NCBI RefSeq assembly: GCF_001412535.1
Contig: NZ_CP011774.1
Location: forward strand, 1,173,501 to 1,237,500
From: Limnohabitans sp. 63ED37-2
GTDB taxonomy: Bacteria; Pseudomonadota; Gammaproteobacteria; Burkholderiales; Burkholderiaceae_C
Direction of reading: 5' to 3'
DNA: 64,000 nucleotides
Each line of letters begins with the position of its first letter. Position 1 is the first letter of the stretch. This document shows positions 17,546 through 26,031 of the stretch, in pieces. A program made the position numbers and the translations under genes. A model generated the notes under the pieces. The model searched no databases. It saw only the letters and a list, made by a program, of their open reading frames with translations, and was not told the origin of the DNA.

Positions 17546-17559
17546 TAAACAGCCGCCGC

Positions 17560-17576
17560 ATTAAGGCTGCCTTAAT
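17560..17576. promoter_or_regulatory. PmrA-box-like palindrome between PAP2 and pmrA-like genes
   Basis: ATTAAGGCTGCCTTAAT is a perfect inverted repeat around one base. Read as hexamers it is ATTAAG, five bases, CTTAAT, the spacing of the PmrA/BasR box. A further ATTAA lies at 17544-17548. It is placed to control both divergent transcripts. Confidence 0.6.
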
Positions 17577-17665
17577 TTCGCCCTGCCAAGATGCCCAACA
17601 TGCACACCACTCCTGACACAATCAGGCCTCATCAGCAGATCAGGCACACCTCCGGAAATGAAGCC

Positions 17666-18343
17666 ATGCGGGTATTGATTGTGGAAGACGACACGGGCAT
17701 CGCCACAGGCCTGGCCGCGACCCTGAGGGGCAGCGGCTACGCGGTGGATGTGACGGCCACCCTGGCACTGGCCTCGGCCGCTTTGCGCGTGGAGCCTTTT
17801 GATCTGGTCTTGTTGGATCTGAGCTTGCCCGACGGCGATGGGCTGGACTGGCTGCGCCAGGTGCGCAGCTCGGGCAGCGTCATGCCGGTGCTGATCATGA
17901 CCGCCCGAGATGCCTTGCCTGACCGGGTGGCCGGGCTGGATGAGGGGGCCGACGACTATCTGGTCAAGCCCTTCGAGCCCGAAGAGTTGCTGGCCCGCAT
18001 GCGCGTGGCTTTGCGCCGCAGCGAAGGCCGCGCTTCGCCGGTGCTGCGGCACGGGGACTTGGTGGTGGACCCGGCGGCCCACACGGTGGTGCGAAACGGC
18101 GAGCCCGTGGCCCTGCGGACCAAAGAATTTGCCTTGCTGCTGGCGCTTTTGCGCGGCAGCGGCCAGGTGCTCTCGCGTCAGCGATTGGAGCAAGCACTTT
18201 ATGGCTTTGACGAAGTGCTGGACAGCAACGCCCTGGAGGTGCACATGCACCACCTGCGCCGCAAACTGGGCGATGGCCTGGTCAAGACAGTGCGCGGCGT
18301 GGGCTACTTTGTGCCGGTGCCAGAACCCCAAGGGCCGGCTTGA
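17666..18343 (+). CDS. OmpR-family response regulator (PmrA/QseB-like)
   Basis: 225 residues. The receiver domain (1-115) has the acidic pair in VEDDTG, the phosphoacceptor Asp51 in LVLLDLSLPDG, Thr in IMTARD and Lys in DYLVKPF. The C-terminal winged helix (130-225) ends in VRGVGYFVPVPE. The ATG at 17666 is chosen because it gives the family N-terminus MRVLIVEDD; upstream starts add an unlikely tail. Its stop overlaps the kinase start by one base (TGATG). It probably binds the site at 17560 and activates the downstream transferase gene, giving a PmrAB-like response to envelope stress or metal ions. The inducing signal cannot be read from the sequence. Confidence 0.93.
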   Translation: MRVLIVEDDTGIATGLAATLRGSGYAVDVTATLALASAALRVEPFDLVLLDLSLPDGDGLDWLRQVRSSGSVMPVLIMTARDALPDRVAGLDEGADDYLVKPFEPEELLARMRVALRRSEGRASPVLRHGDLVVDPAAHTVVRNGEPVALRTKEFALLLALLRGSGQVLSRQRLEQALYGFDEVLDSNALEVHMHHLRRKLGDGLVKTVRGVGYFVPVPEPQGPA

Positions 18344-19764
18344 TGGCGCAAATGACGACCCCTCAAGTCCATCTTGGCAGGGCCCAAGACCGCTCTTTGT
18401 GGCGCTACCTGTGGGCCTGGGCACTGGGGGCCGTGGTGGCGCTGTGGATGTTGTTGGCCGGCTTGGCCTACTCCACGGGCTACCACGAGGCCGAAGAAAT
18501 CAGCGACGGCCTGCTGGTGTCGGCCGCGCAACTGCTGCTCAGCCAGCCTTTGGCTCAACCCTTGTTGGTGCCTGGCACACCCAATACCCCCACCGTCCAT
18601 CAGGCTGAGATGCCCGCAGCCCTCAGCCAACACCCACCGAACGCCTATGCGCCTGAATTTCATGTGGTGATTTGGCAGGGTGATCGCTTGGTCTGGGACT
18701 CACACGGTGTGCACGCCCAACTGCCACCCCGCTTGGCACTGGGCCACCAGACACTGGGCCTGACGCTGCAGGGCGTCTCGCAAGATTGGCGGGTGTATGT
18801 GGCCGAATCGACCGAGGCCACAGCGGTTCGCCGCGTGGCGGTATTCATGGACCCGGCGCGGCGTGAAGCGTTGGCCGCCGACATTTCCGAACACATTCTG
18901 TTGCCTGCGCTGGTGTTTTTACCGCTGGTGGCCTTGATGCTGGCCTCTGCCATTCGGCGCGGCCTGCTGCCCCTGCAGCGTTTGTCGGGCAAGATCGCGG
19001 CGCTCGATGTCGATGCGGGCCAAACCCTGGTGCCGCAGCAGCCTTATCGGGAACTGGGCGTGACGGTGCAGTCGATCAACGCTTTGGTGCTGCGCCTGCA
19101 GGCCCAGATCGGGCGTGAGCGGCGGTTTGCCGCCGACGTGGCCCACGAACTGCGTACCCCCTTGACGGCGCTGGTGCTGCAGGCCCGGCGTGCACGCAAC
19201 GGGGGTGGGGCTGCCGAACAAGACCAGGCCTTGCAGGCGGTGGAGCAGGGCGCTTTGCGTGCGGGGCGCATTTTGTCGCAGTTGCTGGACCTGGCGCGGG
19301 CTCAAAGCCTGACGGGCGATGTGTCTGAGCAGGTGGACCTGTGCGCCTTGGCCCTGCGCGTGGTGTCTGAGCATGCGTCGCTGGCCCACGAGCTGGGTCA
19401 AGACATCGCGCTCGAAGCGCCCGAGTCATTGGTGCTGCCCGGGCAGTCCACTTTGCTGGAGCTGGCCTTGCGCAACTTGGTGGACAACGCCTTGCGCCAC
19501 AACCCGGCAGGCACCTACGTGGAGGTGTGTGTGGCCCGCGATGCGGCAGGCCAGGTGGCGCTCTCGGTGAGTGATGATGGCGGCGACTTGAGTGATGCCC
19601 CAGCATCTGGCCACCACACGGGCTTGGGCATTGGCCTGACCTTGGTCGAGCGCATTGCCCAAAGCCAGGGGGCGCAGCTGGTGCGCGATGATGGTGCTGC
19701 ACCTTTTGGCAAGCGTTTTGCGTTGGTTTGGCCTGCCTCGGTTGAACTTTCTGGCAAGGCTTAA
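18343..19764 (+). CDS. Sensor histidine kinase (PmrB/QseC-like)
   Basis: 473 residues. A first membrane helix lies at about residues 25-48 and a second near 188-205, enclosing a periplasmic sensor region of about 140 residues. A HAMP-like linker follows, then the dimerisation and phosphoacceptor domain with His268 in DVAHELRTPLTAL, and an ATPase domain with N-box LRNLVDNALRH and G-box GLGIGLTLV. The periplasmic part has no ExxE metal motif that I can pick out, so the PmrB signal (iron, mild acid) is not assured. It is translated with the regulator upstream, and the phosphoethanolamine transferase follows after 57 bases. Confidence 0.92.
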   Translation: MAQMTTPQVHLGRAQDRSLWRYLWAWALGAVVALWMLLAGLAYSTGYHEAEEISDGLLVSAAQLLLSQPLAQPLLVPGTPNTPTVHQAEMPAALSQHPPNAYAPEFHVVIWQGDRLVWDSHGVHAQLPPRLALGHQTLGLTLQGVSQDWRVYVAESTEATAVRRVAVFMDPARREALAADISEHILLPALVFLPLVALMLASAIRRGLLPLQRLSGKIAALDVDAGQTLVPQQPYRELGVTVQSINALVLRLQAQIGRERRFAADVAHELRTPLTALVLQARRARNGGGAAEQDQALQAVEQGALRAGRILSQLLDLARAQSLTGDVSEQVDLCALALRVVSEHASLAHELGQDIALEAPESLVLPGQSTLLELALRNLVDNALRHNPAGTYVEVCVARDAAGQVALSVSDDGGDLSDAPASGHHTGLGIGLTLVERIAQSQGAQLVRDDGAAPFGKRFALVWPASVELSGKA

Positions 19765-19821
19765 TGTTGCGATAAGCGTGGATTTTTACAATGCGCTTTG
19801 TTCTTTTGTCTTTTGCTGCAC

Positions 19822-21516
19822 ATGACGCCCAATTCTGCCGATCGTTCTCCTTCTGATGCGCCTGCCCGCCGCCCTTGGCACCCCTTGAGTTTGTTGCTGG
19901 TGCTGGCCTTGTGGCTCAGCACGGCGGGTAATCTGCCCCTGTGGCGGGCACTGTGGGCCTTGACGGACAACCACGGCCTGCGCACCAGCTTAGGTTTGCT
20001 CGGTTTTGGCTTGATCGTGATGGCGGCCACCACTGTGCTGTTGAGCCTGCTGGTTTGGCCCCGTTGGCGCAAACCCGTGGGTGTGGTGCTCTTGCTGGTG
20101 GCGGTGGCCAACAGTTATTTCATGCACACCTATGGTGTGGTGATCGACCCCACCATGATGGCCAACACCGTGCAGACGGATGTGCGCGAAGTGCGCGATT
20201 TGTTGTCATGGTCTTTGTTGGCGGTGTTGGCTCTGGGCGTGGTGCTGCCGGGATGGTGGTGGTGGCGTCAGCCCGTGCAACAACTGCCCACCCGGCGTTT
20301 GTTGGGGCGGCAGCTGGGCCTGGCGGGCTTGGCACTGCTGCTCATGCTGGTGGTGATCTGGGCTTCTTTCCAGGATCTGGCCTCGACCATGCGCAACCAC
20401 AAATCCCTGCGCTACATGCTCAACCCTTTCAACACCATTTATGCCAGCACACGTTTGGTGGTGGGGCAGACCGCGCAGGTCAGACTTCCTTTGCAGCCCA
20501 TCGGGCAAGACGCAGCATTGGCCCGAACATCCGGGGCAGGCGAGGCACCACCCTTGATCGTGTTGGTGGTGGGTGAAACCGTACGTGCTGCCAACTTCGG
20601 ATTGGGTGGGTACGAGCGCGACACCACACCGCAGCTGCGCCAACTGCAAGGCAGTGGGGAGCTGGCTTATTTTTCCAATGTGAGCTCCTGTGGCACCAAC
20701 ACCCAAGTCTCGGTGCCGTGTATGTTTTCGCATCTGGGGCGCGAGGCGAACGCCAAAAACGACATCCCTTATGAAAACCTGCTGGACGTCTTGCAACGTG
20801 CTGGCATGCAGGTGTTGTGGCTGGACAACCAGTCTGGCTGTAAAGGCGTTTGTGACCGCATACCGAACGCCAGCACCCGTGAATTGAAAGACCCGGTTTT
20901 GTGTCCGGATGGTGAGTGCTTTGACGAAATCATGCTGCGTGTCTTGCCCGAGCGTCTGGCGCAGCTCGAAAAAGCGGGTGCTTCGGGGTCTGGCTCAGCG
21001 GGCACCGTGGTGGTGCTGCACCAAATGGGCAACCACGGCCCGGCCTATTACAAGCGCACACCGCCCGACATGAAGGTCTACCAGCCCGAATGCCGCACCA
21101 ATGTGCTGCAAAACTGTCCGCCCCAGGAGATCGTCAACGCCTACGACAACGCGGTGCGTTACACCGACCATCTGCTGTCGCAAACCGTGCGTTGGCTCAA
21201 GAGCCAGCCACGGCCAACGGCCATGCTGTACGTCTCAGACCATGGCGAATCGCTCGGCGAAAAAGGCCTGTACTTGCACGGCATGCCTTTCGTGATGGCC
21301 CCCAAAGAGCAAACCCATGTGCCCATGGCGCTGTGGTTGTCCAAACCCATGCAGTCACAGCTGGGCTGGGACGGCGCTTGCTGGAAAAAACAGGTGGCCG
21401 AGGCGGTCTCGCACGACCATTACTTTCATTCCGTCTTGACACTTGCCCGGGTCAAAACCCGTATGCACAAGCCCGAGTTGGATGTGTTTTCGGCCTGTGC
21501 GTCACGCCCGGCCTGA
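19822..21516 (+). CDS. eptA: Lipid A phosphoethanolamine transferase (EptA family)
   Basis: 564 residues. About five membrane helices occupy the first 190 residues; the periplasmic sulfatase-like catalytic domain follows. The nucleophile Thr253 sits in VVGETVRAANFGLGGYERD. Zinc-site motifs include SSCGTNTQVSVPCMFSH, DNQSGCKGVCDR and the C-terminal YVSDHGESLGEKGLYLHG. Six or more cysteines suggest the usual disulfides. The enzyme moves phosphoethanolamine from phosphatidylethanolamine to lipid A, lowering negative charge and cationic peptide binding. Being third behind a PmrAB-like pair fits that role. The start is uncertain (no clear ribosome site; an upstream TTG at 19798 is possible). Confidence 0.93.
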   Translation: MTPNSADRSPSDAPARRPWHPLSLLLVLALWLSTAGNLPLWRALWALTDNHGLRTSLGLLGFGLIVMAATTVLLSLLVWPRWRKPVGVVLLLVAVANSYFMHTYGVVIDPTMMANTVQTDVREVRDLLSWSLLAVLALGVVLPGWWWWRQPVQQLPTRRLLGRQLGLAGLALLLMLVVIWASFQDLASTMRNHKSLRYMLNPFNTIYASTRLVVGQTAQVRLPLQPIGQDAALARTSGAGEAPPLIVLVVGETVRAANFGLGGYERDTTPQLRQLQGSGELAYFSNVSSCGTNTQVSVPCMFSHLGREANAKNDIPYENLLDVLQRAGMQVLWLDNQSGCKGVCDRIPNASTRELKDPVLCPDGECFDEIMLRVLPERLAQLEKAGASGSGSAGTVVVLHQMGNHGPAYYKRTPPDMKVYQPECRTNVLQNCPPQEIVNAYDNAVRYTDHLLSQTVRWLKSQPRPTAMLYVSDHGESLGEKGLYLHGMPFVMAPKEQTHVPMALWLSKPMQSQLGWDGACWKKQVAEAVSHDHYFHSVLTLARVKTRMHKPELDVFSACASRPA

Positions 21517-21532
21517 GCCAGAACGCTCAGGC
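21511..21532. terminator. Stem-loop between converging eptA and dgkA
   Basis: GCCTGAGC and GCTCAGGC form a perfect eight-base stem around CAGAAC, overlapping both stop codons. There is no strong T-run on either side. The placement suggests a shared bidirectional transcript end. Confidence 0.55.
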
Positions 21533-21913
21533 TGACCACCAACGCCACAGGGCCGACAGCCACACTCCGCCACACAGCAGCAAGCTGAGCAGCACGGCCG
21601 CGCTGCCCGTGTCCTTGGCCAGCTTGGATTGCTCATGCCACTCGGGTCCCACGCGGTCAATCGCCGCTTCGATGGCGGTGTTGAGCAACTCCACCACCAG
21701 CACGGCCACCACCACGCCCACCAGCAGCACCACTTCGGTCCAGCTTTGGCCCAGCCACCAGGCGGCAGGCAAGATCACGACCCCCAGCATCGCCTCTTGC
21801 CGAAAAGCAGGCTCGTGCCATCCGGCGCGTAAACCTTCGATGGAATAAAAAAAGGCGTGCCAGACGCGGGCCAGGCCCCGGCGTTTGGGCGCTACGGTGT
21901 TGTTGTCGTTCAT
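21527..21913 (-). CDS. dgkA: Diacylglycerol kinase, prokaryotic membrane type
   Basis: 128 residues with three membrane helices, the normal DgkA architecture. Family motifs are visible: EPAFRQE in the N-terminal amphipathic part, VELLNTAIEAAIDRV (catalytic Glu and Asn) and KLAKDTGSAAV. It phosphorylates diacylglycerol to phosphatidic acid. EptA releases diacylglycerol when it uses phosphatidylethanolamine, so location beside eptA makes functional sense: DgkA recycles the by-product. The genes converge, so they are not one transcript. Confidence 0.95.
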   Translation of the reverse strand: MNDNNTVAPKRRGLARVWHAFFYSIEGLRAGWHEPAFRQEAMLGVVILPAAWWLGQSWTEVVLLVGVVVAVLVVELLNTAIEAAIDRVGPEWHEQSKLAKDTGSAAVLLSLLLCGGVWLSALWRWWSA

Positions 21914-22053
21914 GTGCGGAGCAAAAATGGTTTTGAGCCGAAAGCTTAAGGTGCCGATGTTAACGGGACCTTATCGCTTTGGCCATGCGCCGCCCTGGGG
22001 CTGTGCCCGGCATGGTGAATGCCATGCTCGGGCTGAAGGTCACTGCGCCTGAA

Positions 22054-23379
22054 TTAACGCGGATAAATGCGTGACGCGATGGGTTTGACTGCGTAATTCG
22101 GAAGGAAGCGGCAATCTTTGGCTTGCGTCGGATTAAGTTGCTTGCAGCGCTGGTCGATGCCCTCTGGCGTTGGTTTTTGACCTTTGACGACCCAATCGAG
22201 GAGCGCATTGAACAGGGGAGGGTAATGTGCATCGCCCCAATAGCTGTGCTCGCTGGAGTCCACATAGGTCTGAACAAGACGGTCGGCTGTGCCTGCGGCC
22301 ACCATTTTCTGGCGCAAAGCAGCTTGCCCCTCCACAAACACCGTCGAGTCGTTGATGGCGTGGCTGCTGATGACGGGCACCGAGAATCGGCCATGGTGGT
22401 CCACGTCGGCAGAAAACAGGGCTGCGGCTTTGGGGTCTGGCTGGAATCGAGGAATACGGGCATTCAATTGGGCATCGTCAGAAGAGCCGGCGTATTGCAC
22501 CTTGGCGTTGCCAAAAGGACTGGCCCCGCCGTTTTTACTGACGACGTCCTGCAGCGCAAACGTGCCCCAATTTAAATGACTGAGCACTGAGCGTTCAGGC
22601 ATTTTGAGAACGTCCACGATCGTTTTGAGTTTTTGCGCTTGTTGGGGCGTTCTTTGGGCTGCTGGGGTGGCTGTGCCAAGGCATTCATTGGCGCGTTTGG
22701 CCAGTTCAGCAGAAGTGAGCTTGCTGTCCGTGGGCAAACCGATCGACAGGGGATAGGCGGGCTCTGTGGGGAGCGGATGGTTGTTGCACAAGTGTTGGTA
22801 GAGAGCGCGGATATCCAGTCGGAAGTCGTAGGTGGTGGGGCCTGCGACCACACCACTGGTCAACAAAATGCCATCCCAGGATTTCGGAAACATTTCGCCA
22901 GCACGAGTGGCCACCATGGCTCCCCATGATTGCCCGTGCAGCAGCGTTGTGCGCGGCTTGGCCACGTGGTCCACAAAAATGCGGCGTACGCGCTCTGTGT
23001 CTTCTGCCGCCGTGGTCACGGCAAAGCCACCTTGCCTAAAAACGGATCCCGCCCATGCGTGACCTTCTTTGACCGTGATGGCCCAGCGCTTGATGTCCTC
23101 GTCGTTGCGTGACGTTTTGGGTGGGCCATAGCTGGGCCCACCATGCGCGTGAACAACCAAAACTCCACTCCATTTGGCGGGCATGACAATGAGGTAATGC
23201 GCCGAAGCAGAGTCTTGACCGCGAAGACATGTCGCACCTGCAGGCACACCTTCAGGACAAACCTTGGAAACGGGCGCCACTTCGGGGATGACTTGGGATG
23301 GGCTGACACATGCGGCCAGACTGACACCCATGAAGGCGGTTGCGACGACACGTGCACAAGTGGATAAACGATAAGTCAC
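22054..23379 (-). CDS. Lipoprotein alpha/beta hydrolase, substrate unknown
   Basis: 441 residues with a lipoprotein signal (Leu-Ala-Ala-Cys24), so it should act in the periplasm or at the outer membrane. The catalytic triad is legible: Ser151 in HGQSWGAM, a likely Asp in SHAINDSTVF and His in SSEHSYWGD. The oxyanion region is HAHGGPSYG near residue 80. A long insert (about 165-300) between the nucleophile and the acid forms a lid. It is the last gene of a five-gene operon, 13 bases after the M14 peptidase gene. Esterase or peptidase activity is possible; I do not recognise a close family. Confidence 0.85.
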   Translation of the reverse strand: MTYRLSTCARVVATAFMGVSLAACVSPSQVIPEVAPVSKVCPEGVPAGATCLRGQDSASAHYLIVMPAKWSGVLVVHAHGGPSYGPPKTSRNDEDIKRWAITVKEGHAWAGSVFRQGGFAVTTAAEDTERVRRIFVDHVAKPRTTLLHGQSWGAMVATRAGEMFPKSWDGILLTSGVVAGPTTYDFRLDIRALYQHLCNNHPLPTEPAYPLSIGLPTDSKLTSAELAKRANECLGTATPAAQRTPQQAQKLKTIVDVLKMPERSVLSHLNWGTFALQDVVSKNGGASPFGNAKVQYAGSSDDAQLNARIPRFQPDPKAAALFSADVDHHGRFSVPVISSHAINDSTVFVEGQAALRQKMVAAGTADRLVQTYVDSSEHSYWGDAHYPPLFNALLDWVVKGQKPTPEGIDQRCKQLNPTQAKDCRFLPNYAVKPIASRIYPR

Positions 23380-23392
23380 AGTTAAAGCTTTC

Positions 23393-24973
23393 TTAGAAAG
23401 AGGGGGTATTCATCACGCGCAGCAACTTGTTGTCTCCAACGACCATCAAGCGGTTTGCGACAAAACTGTTTTGTGAGTCCGGCTCTAGCGCGGCAGTCAC
23501 GAGTCCGGCCAGGGGCTGATTCAAAGATACATAGTATGAGCCCGCCGCAGGTGTCAGCTTGCCAGCTTGTGTTTTCACATTGAGCAAACGAATGGGATTT
23601 TGCGAATCAGAGATGGCGCCGCGAGCATCTTGACGGCTACCGGCGTTCTCGTTGGCGACAACATAGGCTTCTGTTTCCCAGGGTTGAGGCTGATTGTCCA
23701 GTGTGGTGACCTTCACACCCAGATCACGCAAGCGTTGCACGGCTACAGTTTGATCTGCCGCAATCAGGTAGCCACAAGGACGCGTTCTCTCGCGCTCAAT
23801 GTTCAACTGGTGTGCAGAGCGCCAATCCACGTCTATGGCGCGAGGTTCGCCGGTTTTGGCATCTAAAAAGCTCAGACGTCGCCGTTGAGGCGTGTGCTTG
23901 ACCACAATGGACATGTTGCCAGTGCACGATTTCTCGGCTGTTGTGCGTCCAGCTTCTTGCTGCATTTTGATAAGTGACTGGCCGTCTTGGGCTGCAGTTT
24001 CGAGAATCGCGGTGGCTGCCAGGACGTGAGACTCAACTCGGCGCGCAAAATTGGCACGACCAATTCCGACGCCTCGAGTTTCAAGAAGCAAGCTGACCGC
24101 ATTGCGCAAGCCACCCACATTTCGTCCTGTGTCTACGTTCACCCCACCCATGGACACGGTGAGATCCTTGGCGTTACTGGATGAGGTGTGGTAATCCTCG
24201 ACGCGATGGCCTTTGGCCTCAAGGGCGTTGCGAGCCGCTGCGAGGTAACGCGTTTGAACAGATTGGACAATGGGGCTTAAATTTCCGACGGTTGCCGCTT
24301 GCAGCAATGCGTCGCTGTGCATCACGGCGCCAAACTTGTCCACCCAGCGCCCAGCGACCGTGAATTCATGCAGGTCCAGCACCAGATGCGGTGAGTACTT
24401 GTTCAGGGCCGCTGCAATCGCCTGCGCTTCGGGGGTGCGCAAGAGCAAGTGGTCTCGGTTGATGTCAATGCCGTTGATCGATTCCCGTTTGAACCGTTCG
24501 GCGGCATCTGGGTTGGTGTTGGGCATGATCAAAACGTTCATGCTTTCCAACAGAATCGCACGCTCGGTGGACAGTTTCTGTGCCATGACCAGTGCCGCTT
24601 CACCACCAGCGGGCTCGTTGCCGTGCTGTTGGGCCATCAACATGAGCGTCGGTAAATTGGCGTTGTAGCCACGAGGGCCTGCCATGACCACCAAGAGCAT
24701 GGCCCGACCTTGCTGGGAAGAGCCTACGGTTTCGATGCGAATGTTGTTGTGTCGCTGAGCCAGTGCGTTTAAAAACTCAACAGATTCAGCATAAGAAGTG
24801 AAGTTTTCTCGACCCGCTGCAAAAGCAGGGGTCGAGAAACGGGTGTTGGGTGCATTGAAATGCTGAGAAATGACCAGCGGTTCAATGACCACCTTGGTGG
24901 GATCAAATTGTGCGTGAACAGAATGGCTGAGTCCCAGCAGCGCTGCAACAAAAAATGATCCGACCGTTTTCAT
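23393..24973 (-). CDS. Secreted M14-family zinc carboxypeptidase-like protein
   Basis: 526 residues with a Sec signal peptide ending near residue 21 (SVHA-QFD). The M14 zinc site is present: His117 and Glu120 in QQHGNEPAGGE, and His202 in LDLHEFTVAGRW. The likely general base is Glu298 in LLLETRGVGIG. An INGIDINRDH motif (168-175) fits the substrate carboxylate-binding Arg region. A C-terminal domain of about 200 residues of unclear role follows. Family members remove C-terminal residues or cleave amide-linked carboxylates. It lies 10 bases after the porin gene, so its substrate or product probably crosses the outer membrane with that porin. Confidence 0.9.
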   Translation of the reverse strand: MKTVGSFFVAALLGLSHSVHAQFDPTKVVIEPLVISQHFNAPNTRFSTPAFAAGRENFTSYAESVEFLNALAQRHNNIRIETVGSSQQGRAMLLVVMAGPRGYNANLPTLMLMAQQHGNEPAGGEAALVMAQKLSTERAILLESMNVLIMPNTNPDAAERFKRESINGIDINRDHLLLRTPEAQAIAAALNKYSPHLVLDLHEFTVAGRWVDKFGAVMHSDALLQAATVGNLSPIVQSVQTRYLAAARNALEAKGHRVEDYHTSSSNAKDLTVSMGGVNVDTGRNVGGLRNAVSLLLETRGVGIGRANFARRVESHVLAATAILETAAQDGQSLIKMQQEAGRTTAEKSCTGNMSIVVKHTPQRRRLSFLDAKTGEPRAIDVDWRSAHQLNIERERTRPCGYLIAADQTVAVQRLRDLGVKVTTLDNQPQPWETEAYVVANENAGSRQDARGAISDSQNPIRLLNVKTQAGKLTPAAGSYYVSLNQPLAGLVTAALEPDSQNSFVANRLMVVGDNKLLRVMNTPSF

Positions 24974-24983
24974 GTCGTGACTT

Positions 24984-25997
24984 TCAGAAGTTTTGACGAA
25001 TACCCAAACCGATGGCGCGAACTTTGACGTTGCTTCGGCTTGAATCCACCGTGTCGTTGTCGATGAAGGCTTGAAGGTCTGTGTTTTTCGTTAAGAAATA
25101 TTGGTAGCTCAATTGATTTTTCTTGCGAACACCTGTCAATGATGTTTGAACATCGCGCTGCATGATGTTCAGGACTAATTTGTGAGGGCCTGTGGTGTAC
25201 GAGGTTCCCAACAGCGTGTAATTGACATCCTCACGGGTGGTGCTGGTGTTTTTGTAGGTGTCCAAACCGCCAATGAAGTAGATGTCCCAATTTTTTTCTA
25301 CTTGGTAGTTGACGCCCACCTGCACCTTGTCGTTGAACTCGTTGTTCGACAAGCCACCCCGCTTGGTGTCTTTGGCGAAAGAAATGGCAGCTTTCAAAGC
25401 GCCAGACTGGTAGTCCAGTCCCAAGTCTGTGGATTTCATGGAGTCTTCTGGCTGAGCCGCTGTATCTGCGCCACGCAAGTACACACGGGCTCTCACCACC
25501 ACAGGACCCAGCTTTGGGCTGGCGTAACCAATGCTGTTGGACGTGCGGTTGCGTGCGTTTTGCATGGTGGTGCTGGAGGCTGTTGCACCCGCATCGTTCG
25601 GCGCAAAATGGCTCAGCGACGTGATTTGGGAATAAATCGGTGAGCCAGTCGGGTTGGCCGAGTCAAGGCGTCCCATGGCCATGGTTCCCCAATTGCCACG
25701 CAAACCCACATAACTGTTTCTGAACACAGGTGTCGTGAAGGTTCCGGTATCGGCACTGATGCCCATTTCCAGCCCGAACAGTGCGGACATGCCGCCGCCC
25801 AAATCTTCAACGCCTCTGAAACCGAGTCGAGAAGCGTTGTCCCGTAGTTCTGAGACCTTGTTGGCATTGCCGGTCTCCACTTGGTTGACCGACATGACAG
25901 CGCGGCCATAAATGCTGACGTTTTGAGCTTGACTTTGAATGCTTGTCAAAGACAAGCAGGCCGTTGCCAGCAAGGTGAGTTTGGTTTTGATTTGCAT
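24984..25997 (-). CDS. Outer-membrane porin (Burkholderiales general porin family)
   Basis: 337 residues beginning at the ATG at 25997, with AAAGGAGAA just upstream; longer in-frame readings lack a signal peptide. The signal peptide ends near QSQA-QNVS. The mature start, NVSIYGRAVMSVNQ, and the C-terminal GLGIRQNF, ending in Phe, are hallmarks of the trimeric 16-strand beta-barrel porins of this order. The motif LRDNASRLGFRGVEDLGGGMSALFGLEMG is typical. Its place between a sulfatase and a peptidase gene suggests it admits the substrate of that operon. Two 60-base lines at its 3' end (24961-25080) hold 59 G+C of 120, lower than in the relA region. Confidence 0.95.
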   Translation of the reverse strand: MQIKTKLTLLATACLSLTSIQSQAQNVSIYGRAVMSVNQVETGNANKVSELRDNASRLGFRGVEDLGGGMSALFGLEMGISADTGTFTTPVFRNSYVGLRGNWGTMAMGRLDSANPTGSPIYSQITSLSHFAPNDAGATASSTTMQNARNRTSNSIGYASPKLGPVVVRARVYLRGADTAAQPEDSMKSTDLGLDYQSGALKAAISFAKDTKRGGLSNNEFNDKVQVGVNYQVEKNWDIYFIGGLDTYKNTSTTREDVNYTLLGTSYTTGPHKLVLNIMQRDVQTSLTGVRKKNQLSYQYFLTKNTDLQAFIDNDTVDSSRSNVKVRAIGLGIRQNF

Positions 25998-26031
25998 GGA
26001 ATTCTCCTTTGAAGTGGATTTTTTGAACTGT

